Below, piece after piece: positions 1 to 5,147 of a stretch of 7,031 nucleotides of DNA. The stretch is from NCBI GenBank assembly GCA_015233515.1, contig JADFXS010000146.1, positions 1-7,031 of the forward strand. Reading direction: 5' to 3'. Position 1 is the first letter of the stretch, and every line of letters starts with the position of its first letter. Made by a program: the position numbers and the translations under genes. Below the pieces are notes generated by a model. The model was not told the origin of the DNA and did no database searches. It worked only from the letters and a program-made list of their open reading frames with translations. The DNA comes from Deltaproteobacteria bacterium (GTDB lineage Bacteria; Desulfobacterota; Desulfarculia; Adiutricales; JAGVGV01).

Positions 1-1410
1 GATTGAGGTCTGAAAAGTCCCGGCCAGGATATAAATCATATCGTAATCTTCCGCCTCCTCCGCCCGCTTGCGGTCGGTGATGTCGTCGAATGTTGTGTAT
101 ACTTGAAAAGGTGTTGATTGTCCTGCTTGGAATAGCGGAATAGCCGTGACCGATATCCAGGAATGGGTGTTTTTCTCAGGATTAAACACCCCCATCACGA
201 AGCGATCAATTTGCTTACCTGTACGCAAGGCAAGCATCGATGGGTGATCCTGACCGAGCAAATCAGAACCGTCTTCGCGAATTGTTTTCCAACCGGGGTC
301 CAGCGACGTTTTACCCATCATCTGATCGGAAGTTAATCCCAAGATTCTCTTCGATGCGGGATTGGCAGAGATTATTTCGCCATTCGCGGCCTGATAAACA
401 ACACCTTGAGCCATAGTCTCTAATAGGCGACGGTACTGCTCCTCGCCCTGTCGCAACGCCTCCTCCGCTTGCTTGCGATCGGTGATGTCCATGACGGTAC
501 CCAGGCAATAGAGGGGTTTGTCGTTATCATCGCGTATAAGGTTGGCGTCGATGATACAATAAATAGTGTGCCCCTTTTTGTGGATGTATCTCTTTTCCAT
601 ATGATAGCTATCGATTTTGCCTGAAGCTAGGCGGGCTTGTTGCCGCAGGTTTTCTTCAATGCTTTCCGGATGGGTGATATCCTTGAGGTGCTTGCCTATA
701 AGTTCCTCCTCTCGGTAGCCGAGCATCCGGCAGAAGGCATCGTTGGCGAACTCGATTCTGAACGTCAGTGAAACCTGCTTCACGCCTATTTTCATATGCT
801 CGTATATCAGCCGGAAACGCGCTTCGCTCACCCTCAACACCGTCTCGGCTCTTTTACGTTCGGTGATGTCACTAACCACGATGCGGCACACCGGTTTCGC
901 GTTTTTGGCATCATGCACTATAGTTGCTTCCAGCCGCGCCCAGAAATGAGAGGCGTTCCCACGCAACATCCGCATCTCGCATACCTGTGGTTCGCCGGTT
1001 TCAATGAGTTGTCGACGATGGTGGTAGTAAACGTCCTGATTTTCGGGGTAGATAAATCGGGTTAACGGCTGTTTTATAAGGGCGGGGCGCACTAGCCCAA
1101 AAAGGTTGGCGACAGTCAGGTTCGCTTTCAAGATCAGCTCATTATCGCTGACAGTCAGATATCCCACCGGAGCTAAATCGTAAAGGTCGAAATACTCGGC
1201 TCTGATAGCGTCGTTTTCCACATTAGCCCGACGTAATTCCTCGTTTTGCATCTCCAGTTCGATCTGATGCACCCGGAGTTCGTGGACCAACCCACGGACT
1301 TCGTCAGGCGACAAAGACTCAAGGTTATCCGGCGCTTGAGCGATTCTTTCACGAGCGATCTTTTCAGCCTGTCTGCGCAGTTCGGTAAGGTCCGCAGATC
1401 GGTTACTCAT
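1..1410 (-). CDS. Multi-PAS-domain sensor/signalling protein, N-terminal 470 residues (partial, runs off left edge)
   Basis: The minus strand is open without a stop from ATG at 1410 to the window edge, giving 470 residues. The start is supported by a GAGGAG ribosome-binding site six bases upstream. Residues 1-70 are hydrophilic and helical, with a coiled-coil-like stretch (HQIELEMQNEELRRA, about 48-62). Three PAS/PAC sensor modules follow at about 72-190, 195-318 and 325-453. Each closes with the conserved linker DIT(E/D)RK.AE at 181-189, 308-316 and 443-451. The first begins YFDLYDLAPVGYLTVSDN, an arrangement common in Desulfobacterota sensor kinases. There is no signal peptide or membrane segment, so it is probably a cytoplasmic sensor of small ligands or redox state. 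The output module (histidine kinase, GGDEF, GAF or other) lies beyond position 1, so calling it a histidine kinase is inference only. The last residues, EDYDMIYILAGTFQTSI, suggest that another helical or sensory segment begins. Confidence 0.9.
   Translation of the reverse strand, partial: MSNRSADLTELRRQAEKIARERIAQAPDNLESLSPDEVRGLVHELRVHQIELEMQNEELRRANVENDAIRAEYFDLYDLAPVGYLTVSDNELILKANLTVANLFGLVRPALIKQPLTRFIYPENQDVYYHHRRQLIETGEPQVCEMRMLRGNASHFWARLEATIVHDAKNAKPVCRIVVSDITERKRAETVLRVSEARFRLIYEHMKIGVKQVSLTFRIEFANDAFCRMLGYREEELIGKHLKDITHPESIEENLRQQARLASGKIDSYHMEKRYIHKKGHTIYCIIDANLIRDDNDKPLYCLGTVMDITDRKQAEEALRQGEEQYRRLLETMAQGVVYQAANGEIISANPASKRILGLTSDQMMGKTSLDPGWKTIREDGSDLLGQDHPSMLALRTGKQIDRFVMGVFNPEKNTHSWISVTAIPLFQAGQSTPFQVYTTFDDITDRKRAEEAEDYDMIYILAGTFQTSI
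54..84. repeat. Direct repeat copy 1 (PAC linker coding)
   Basis: This 31-base stretch matches 459-489 at 28 of 31 positions. Both encode the DITDRK.AEEA linker that ends PAS modules 3 and 2. It is an internal gene repeat from PAS-domain duplication rather than a mobile repeat. Confidence 0.6.
459..489. repeat. Direct repeat copy 2 (PAC linker coding)
   Basis: Partner of 54-84, differing at three positions. A third, more diverged version of the same protein motif lies near 850-870 at the end of PAS module 1. Confidence 0.6.
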
Positions 1411-1416
1411 GATCTA

Positions 1417-1422
1417 CTCCTC
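1417..1422 (-). promoter_or_regulatory. Ribosome-binding site of the PAS protein
   Basis: GAGGAG on the minus strand sits six bases before the ATG at 1410. It is a near-ideal Shine-Dalgarno sequence and fixes the start codon of the PAS-domain gene. A TATAAT hexamer at 1427-1432 (minus) lies just upstream but has no good -35 partner, and would leave almost no leader. Confidence 0.7.
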
Positions 1423-1545
1423 AACGATTATATTTTTGTGTCGATAAGACCACTGAAGGGTTTGGTTCGTATCGTCCATAGGTCAACACCGTTATGTGGG
1501 AAAGGCAGTTGGTTAAGAAGGAAAGGTTAAGTCATCAATACCTCG

Positions 1546-1573
1546 ATTATGGCATAAAATTCGATTATTACAA
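1546..1573 (-). promoter_or_regulatory. Candidate sigma-70-type promoter of the PAS gene
   Basis: On the minus strand TTGTAA (1573-1568) is followed after 16 bases by CATAAT (1551-1546), matching the consensus hexamers at 4/6 and 5/6. It points to the PAS gene with a leader of roughly 130 bases. Two direct copies of TCGATTAT (plus strand, 1543-1550 and 1561-1568, 18 bases start to start) overlap the -10 and -35 elements and could be operator half-sites. This is pattern matching only. Confidence 0.35.
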
Positions 1574-1643
1574 GGGTTTATTAGCCGGCTCGCCGCCGTC
1601 AAACCTGTTCTACCCCCATTTTACAAGCCCACTCCATCCCCCC

Positions 1644-1681
1644 TGCCTGGGTTTTGCCTGCAAAACTGCCTAAATTTGCCT
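1644..1681. repeat. Four phased TGCCT repeats around a GTTTTGC/GCAAAAC inverted repeat
   Basis: TGCCT occurs at 1644-1648, 1655-1659, 1667-1671 and 1677-1681, with start-to-start spacings of 11, 12 and 10 bases, close to one helical turn each. Within the cluster GTTTTGC (1651-1657) and GCAAAAC (1660-1666) form perfect 7-bp arms around two bases. A further TGCCT lies at 1825-1829. Same-face spacing would suit cooperative protein binding, but the binding protein is unknown. Confidence 0.45.
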
Positions 1682-1741
1682 TGATTTACCGAGGTGCGTG
1701 ATAAAGCGTAATAGGGGCAACTACCGGAAACCATAAATTTT

Positions 1742-1768
1742 GTTAGGCTGAGCAAGGATGAGCCTAAC
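1742..1768. repeat. Inverted repeat with 8-bp arms (GTTAGGCT / AGCCTAAC)
   Basis: GTTAGGCT at 1742-1749 and AGCCTAAC at 1761-1768 are exact complements around an 11-base loop. Neither strand has a T run after the stem, so it does not look like an intrinsic terminator. It could be an RNA hairpin or an operator. Confidence 0.5.
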
Positions 1769-1852
1769 CAACATCTTCTGATTACGAAGAAGCTGCTGTT
1801 AATCTTTATTGGCGCGCCGTCACCTGCCTGGTCGGCGGCCCTGGCCGGTGAT

Positions 1853-1898
1853 CCCGTTTAACCGAAAGGTGTCAGCGAAGGATACACCAAAAAACGGG
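1853..1898. other. Nested potential stem structure with mutually exclusive inner hairpins
   Basis: CCCGTTT (1853-1859) pairs exactly with AAACGGG (1892-1898). Inside, ACC-GAAA-GGT (1861-1870) would form a small GNRA-tetraloop hairpin, while GGTGT (1868-1872) can instead pair with ACACC (1884-1888). The two inner pairings share 1868-1870 and cannot coexist, which resembles a switching RNA. No gene lies downstream in the plus direction, and no riboswitch class could be named. Confidence 0.3.
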
Positions 1899-1945
1899 GA
1901 GATTATGGGGTGAAAAACGGTACAGCCAAGATAAACCCGGGTGGA

Positions 1946-1976
1946 TTATTAATGCAATATATTGATTTGCTAATAA
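1946..1976. repeat. AT-rich stem-loop downstream of the YkgJ-type gene
   Basis: TTATTA (1946-1951) pairs with TAATAA (1971-1976) and GCAA (1954-1957) pairs with TTGC (1967-1970), with a two-base bulge and a nine-base loop. It lies about 34 bases past the YkgJ stop on the minus strand. It may protect a 3' end or pause polymerase, but there is no following T run in that direction. Confidence 0.35.
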
Positions 1977-2009
1977 TAATTTTGTACCTCTCCGGACATG
2001 GCCAAAGGA

Positions 2010-2501
2010 TTAAGTATCTTTTCGCCGGAGCGGAATATAGGATCTCGGCGGCTGATCGCCTATATGGGCCCGGTGCCAATCTCGGAAATCTTCCCAGCCG
2101 ACCTCGGGGTTGATCCCGGGGCAATTGTTTTTAGCAACTTCAAACCCGTTTGGGTCATTCAAGGGGCCGAAGAAAAAAGGCCAATCCCGGCACATTTCCG
2201 GTTTGGCCTGGTGAATGCGGCAGAGGTGTTTTTCCGGATCGTGAAAAACGCAATACCCGTTTGGGGCGGTCCGGATCGATAAAAGTCCGTGCCGTGGTTC
2301 AGTGTATCGTATTACGAATTCCGACGTGGTCAGCCCCAGAAGGCGGGCTGGTCCATGAGCTTGATCCGGCTCAAGGAATATCCCGCCCTCCCCCTGGCAG
2401 CAAACGCCGCATTGTCGGCAATTGAAAACTTCGATCAAGGAGTTAAGCCAAGGACGACCGACGTCCGTTATAACGTTCAGTGTCGTATCTTCGAGCCACA
2501 T
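2010..2501 (-). CDS. YkgJ-type cysteine-cluster protein (putative metal or Fe-S binding)
   Basis: This 163-residue protein carries the YkgJ/CxxCxxCC signature: C28-R-Q-C31-G-V-C34-C35, followed by C84, C94, C104 and C127. These eight cysteines are the family's presumed Zn or Fe-S ligands. The segments YCVFHD (83-88), CRIHQAKPEMCRDWPFF (94-110) and NNCPG (125-129) are typical of the family. No enzymatic activity can be read from the sequence; most members are uncharacterised and soluble. The only in-frame ATG is at 2501, which overlaps the 3' end of the phosphofructokinase gene by 59 bases and has no clear Shine-Dalgarno. A TTG at 2438, four bases past that gene's stop, would start the protein just before the cysteine core, so the start is uncertain. 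Location and strand point to co-transcription and translational coupling with the two kinases. Confidence 0.85.
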   Translation of the reverse strand: MWLEDTTLNVITDVGRPWLNSLIEVFNCRQCGVCCQGEGGIFLEPDQAHGPARLLGLTTSEFVIRYTEPRHGLLSIRTAPNGYCVFHDPEKHLCRIHQAKPEMCRDWPFFFGPLNDPNGFEVAKNNCPGINPEVGWEDFRDWHRAHIGDQPPRSYIPLRRKDT

Positions 2502-3549
2502 CCACGATCATGAGTTTTTCTATGGCTTGTTTCAGAGGGACGCTGGTGACTTCGCCCTGGCGCAAGGCAGCCATTCGTCCGAAATCTTCATTCAGGATCA
2601 AGTCTACCGCGGCGATGCCGTAACGGCGGCCCATGAGCCGGTCCATGGCTGACGGTTGTCCGCCACGCTGGAGATGACTGAGGACCACATGGCGAGTTTC
2701 AATCCCGCTGATTTTTTCGACTTCCTTGGCCACGTACAGGCCGATGCCACCCAACACTTTATGACCGAATCCGTCTTCCTTGTCGCTGATGTAAACTTCG
2801 CCGTGGCCCTTGATCTTGGCGCCTTCGGAAACCACGACGATGTCATAGCGGACGCCGGCATTTTTTCGGCGAGCTAAAAGTTGGCATACTCTTTCCATTT
2901 CAAAGTCATATTCCGGGATGCAGATGACATGAGCGCCGGCGGCTTCTCCGCCTTCCAAGGCCAACCAGCCGGCGTGTCGTCCCATGGTTTCGACCACAAA
3001 GACCCGGCTATGGGAACCGGCGGTGGTGCGCAAACGGTCGATTTCCTCGGTGATCACATTAAGGGCGGAGTCGTATCCCAAGGTGTAATCCGTGGCGGAC
3101 AGGTCCCGGTCGATAGTCTTGGGAATACCGACCACCTTGATGTTGTGGGCATGAAGACGCCAAGCCACACTCAAGGTGTCTTCACCGCCGATGGCTACAA
3201 TGGCGTAAATATTTAAATCCTTGATGTTCTGGATGGTTTTGGCCGAACGGTCATTTTTGGGATTAAAAGGGTTGGTTCGGCTGGTACCCAAGTTGGTGCC
3301 TCCGGCCCGATCCCAGGTGCGGACCACCAGTTCGTCCAAGGGTAAAGTCCAATGTTTGATGCTCTCCGGGTCGCCCGGGTCGACTTCAACCAGTCCTTTC
3401 CAGCCGTCGCGGATACCGATGACCTCGAATTGCTCTTGGCGTTTAGCCGCGAGGAGCGGATCGACCGCGGTCTTGGTCACCCATTTGATGGCGCTGTTAA
3501 GTCCGGCGCAGTCACCGCCTCCAGTTAATACAGCGATACGGACGGTCAT
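2443..3549 (-). CDS. 6-phosphofructokinase family enzyme, predicted pyrophosphate-dependent
   Basis: This 368-residue single-domain phosphofructokinase interconverts fructose 6-phosphate and fructose 1,6-bisphosphate in the cytoplasm. Motifs in order are the N-terminal phosphate loop TGGGDCAGLN (9-18), GGTNLGTSR (83-91), GGEDT (121-125), the catalytic PKTIDRD (143-149, with D147 as the expected base), ETMGRHAGW (187-195, sugar-phosphate binding), SEG (241-243) and SHLQRGGQP (291-299). Known family logic: Gly at the second acidic-motif position (E. coli Gly104) goes with ATP, while Asp goes with PPi. Here it is Asp124 in GGEDT, and Lys replaces Gly in PKTID, both as in PPi-PFKs such as the actinomycete (Amycolatopsis-type) group. 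PPi use is therefore predicted, not proven. Arg replaces the usual Asn in TIDND, which is unusual. AAGGAG eight bases before the ATG supports the start. It lies 85 bases after the upstream paralog, with no strong promoter between. Confidence 0.93.
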   Translation of the reverse strand: MTVRIAVLTGGGDCAGLNSAIKWVTKTAVDPLLAAKRQEQFEVIGIRDGWKGLVEVDPGDPESIKHWTLPLDELVVRTWDRAGGTNLGTSRTNPFNPKNDRSAKTIQNIKDLNIYAIVAIGGEDTLSVAWRLHAHNIKVVGIPKTIDRDLSATDYTLGYDSALNVITEEIDRLRTTAGSHSRVFVVETMGRHAGWLALEGGEAAGAHVICIPEYDFEMERVCQLLARRKNAGVRYDIVVVSEGAKIKGHGEVYISDKEDGFGHKVLGGIGLYVAKEVEKISGIETRHVVLSHLQRGGQPSAMDRLMGRRYGIAAVDLILNEDFGRMAALRQGEVTSVPLKQAIEKLMIVDVARRYDTERYNGRRSSLA

Positions 3550-3557
3550 TTTTTATT

Positions 3558-3563
3558 CTCCTT
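3558..3563 (-). promoter_or_regulatory. Ribosome-binding site of the 368-aa phosphofructokinase
   Basis: AAGGAG on the minus strand lies eight bases before the ATG at 3549. It is a strong Shine-Dalgarno within the 85-base gap between the two kinase genes, indicating independent translation initiation on a shared transcript. Confidence 0.7.
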
Positions 3564-3634
3564 AATGTATTGGTAATCAAGATCGGATTCGGGTCCTGCA
3601 TGGGCCAAGTCCTGATCCCGGCCAAAATTACCTC

Positions 3635-4990
3635 TTATCTGTTTATCATTTCCGGCTGGCCGGTGGATTCAATAACACTGCGCCAGAGGATGCCGTCGAG
3701 TTGGATCTTTTTTCGCGATGATACCGCTTCCTTGATGGGGACATGAACGTACTGGTTATTCCATTGGCCGATGAGGATATCGGTTTTGCCGGCCATGGCC
3801 GCATGAACGGCTTTTTGTCCGAGGAACAGGCAGTAGACTCGATCGCTGGCGTTAGCCGGTTGACTGCGGATCAGATAACTGGGGTCCATATATTTCAGAT
3901 TGATTTCGAAATCTTTTCCCTTGAAATAGTCTTTGATGCGTTGGCAGATAAACGTGCCGATGTCTCCCAGGCGGCGGTTGCCGGAGGCGTCGAAGGCTTC
4001 CTTGTCGTCGGCAAAAAATTTCTGACCGGCGCCTTCGGCCACGACGATGACCGCGTGACCGCGACATTTCAAGCGGCTTTCCAGCTCCTGAAAAAGGCCG
4101 GCCGGACCCTCCAGATCAAAGTCGGCTTCAGGGATCAGAACATAATTGGCTTCACCCTGGGCCAGGGCCGCCGTGGCGGCGATGAAACCGGAGTCACGGC
4201 CCATGAGCTTGACCACGCCGATGCCGTTGGGAGCCCCGAGCGACTCGGTGTGGGCGCTCCGGATGACATAGGCGGCGGTGGACACCGCCGTCTCGAAGCC
4301 AAATGATCGGGCGACAAGATTTATGTCGTTATCAATGGTTTTGGGCACTCCGACCACGGCGGTCTTTAGCCCTCGTTTTTTAATTTCTTTCGCGATGGCG
4401 TGGGCGCCCCGCAAAGTACCATCGCCGCCGATAGTAAACATGATGCCGATGTTCAGACGTTCCAGGGAATCGACCATCTCTTCTATGGAGTAAAGACCAC
4501 GGGAGGACGACAGGACCGAACCGCCCATTTCATGAATATCGGACACATACTTCGGGGTGAGTTCGACCATGTCGTATCCGAATCGGGGGATCAGACCCAT
4601 ATAGCCGTATTTGATCCCGAAAATGTTTTTTACACCATATAAATAGTGCAAAGTCATGACCACGGAACGGATGACATCGTTAAGACCGGGGCATAATCCG
4701 CCGGCGGTTAAAATCGCGGCCTTGGTTTTGGAAGGGTCGAAATAAATTTTACGGCGTGGTCCGGCCATCTCAAAGGTCACGGGAGCTTTTTTGGACTTCA
4801 GCGACCGTTTGAAAGTATCCAGGTCCACATCCACCAAGACCCGGCAAGTGTCGTCCACAAAGGTGCCGGAGCAATTTTCAAGAATCTCGTCTCTCGCCGC
4901 GTAGGCGGCGAAAAGAGGAGAATCGATCTTGGCTGTTCCCAAGGTCTCGACATGTGTCCAATCGCTAATGTTCTTTTCATTACTGGGCAT
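3635..4990 (-). CDS. 6-phosphofructokinase, predicted ATP-dependent (long N-terminal extension, plant/trypanosome/spirochaete-like group)
   Basis: This 451-residue phosphofructokinase has about 85 residues before the catalytic core, as in the long group that includes trypanosome and plant ATP-PFKs. Core motifs are ILTAGGLCPGLNDVIR (93-108, phosphate loop), GGSVLSSSRG (156-165), GGDGT (188-192), PKTIDND (216-222, with D220 as the expected catalytic base), KLMGRDSGF (261-269), VAEGAG (317-322) and YLIRSQPANASD (372-383, sugar-phosphate binding). GGDGT retains the Gly associated with ATP use, while the Lys of PKTID is shared with trypanosome ATP-PFK, so ATP is the likely donor and the step phosphorylates fructose 6-phosphate in glycolysis. 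Automated annotation could label it a diphosphate-dependent enzyme because of overall similarity. GGAGAG five bases before the ATG fixes the start. It is the first gene of the probable kinase-kinase-YkgJ operon. Confidence 0.93.
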   Translation of the reverse strand: MPSNEKNISDWTHVETLGTAKIDSPLFAAYAARDEILENCSGTFVDDTCRVLVDVDLDTFKRSLKSKKAPVTFEMAGPRRKIYFDPSKTKAAILTAGGLCPGLNDVIRSVVMTLHYLYGVKNIFGIKYGYMGLIPRFGYDMVELTPKYVSDIHEMGGSVLSSSRGLYSIEEMVDSLERLNIGIMFTIGGDGTLRGAHAIAKEIKKRGLKTAVVGVPKTIDNDINLVARSFGFETAVSTAAYVIRSAHTESLGAPNGIGVVKLMGRDSGFIAATAALAQGEANYVLIPEADFDLEGPAGLFQELESRLKCRGHAVIVVAEGAGQKFFADDKEAFDASGNRRLGDIGTFICQRIKDYFKGKDFEINLKYMDPSYLIRSQPANASDRVYCLFLGQKAVHAAMAGKTDILIGQWNNQYVHVPIKEAVSSRKKIQLDGILWRSVIESTGQPEMINR

Positions 4991-4995
4991 AATAT

Positions 4996-5001
4996 CTCTC
5001 C
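4996..5001 (-). promoter_or_regulatory. Ribosome-binding site of the 451-aa phosphofructokinase
   Basis: GGAGAG on the minus strand sits five bases before the ATG at 4990, supporting that start codon for the first gene of the operon. Confidence 0.65.
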
Positions 5002-5068
5002 ACGATTTGGTCGGCGTTTACCAAGCCCCTGGATCACGAAGCGGGCTTCCGTTGAATGGCTATATTTT

Positions 5069-5097
5069 ATTGTGAATTATTTCAAGATATATGGCAA
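5069..5097 (-). promoter_or_regulatory. Candidate promoter of the phosphofructokinase operon
   Basis: In the 157-base gap after the DUF1848 stop, minus-strand TTGCCA (5097-5092, 5/6 match to the -35 consensus) is followed after exactly 17 bases by CACAAT (5074-5069, 4/6 match to the -10). This would give a leader of about 70 bases before the kinase ATG. The surrounding sequence is AT-rich. No clear intrinsic terminator for DUF1848 was seen in the same gap, so read-through from upstream is also possible. Confidence 0.35.
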
Positions 5098-5147
5098 GAG
5101 TTGTTTGAGCCGCTGTGGGCGATTGTTGAGGGATTTCGGCCATAACC

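Larger units (their letters stand above)
1411..2009. other. 599-base gene-free interval with repeats and potential stem-loops
   Basis: No open frame here has both a plausible start with a ribosome-binding site and a recognisable protein. The interval separates the stop of the YkgJ-type gene from the start of the PAS gene, both on the minus strand, so it should hold a terminator for one and a promoter/leader for the other. It contains a phased TGCCT repeat cluster (1644-1681), a hairpin with 8-bp arms (1742-1768), a nested stem structure (1853-1898) and an AT-rich stem-loop (1946-1976). No classical intrinsic terminator (GC stem followed directly by a T run) was found on the minus strand. No known riboswitch or RNA family was recognised with confidence. 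Confidence 0.6.

Noticed and set aside
1..1410. PAS region as a broken or frameshifted gene, because only short fragments appear open in other frames
   Set aside because: The minus-strand frame from ATG 1410 to the edge is continuous for exactly 470 codons with intact PAS/PAC motifs; it is only cut by the window.
1742..1768. Intrinsic terminator for the YkgJ operon
   Set aside because: The stem is good, but neither strand has a T run after it, and it lies more than 240 bases past the stop codon.
1866..1885. Possible TPP riboswitch remnant (CAGCGAAGGAT resembles part of the TPP aptamer)
   Set aside because: The other conserved blocks (CUGAGA and the ACCUGAUC-like segment at the right spacing) are missing, and no thiamine gene is nearby.
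1910..2113. Plus-strand open frame beginning GTG at 1910 with a purine-rich upstream stretch
   Set aside because: Its second half is antisense to the YkgJ-type gene, the product resembles nothing, and the upstream GGGGAG is poorly placed. It is probably chance.
3743..4306. 187-codon open frame on the plus strand
   Set aside because: It lies wholly antisense to the well-supported 451-aa phosphofructokinase and resembles no family; it is a shadow of codon usage on the other strand.
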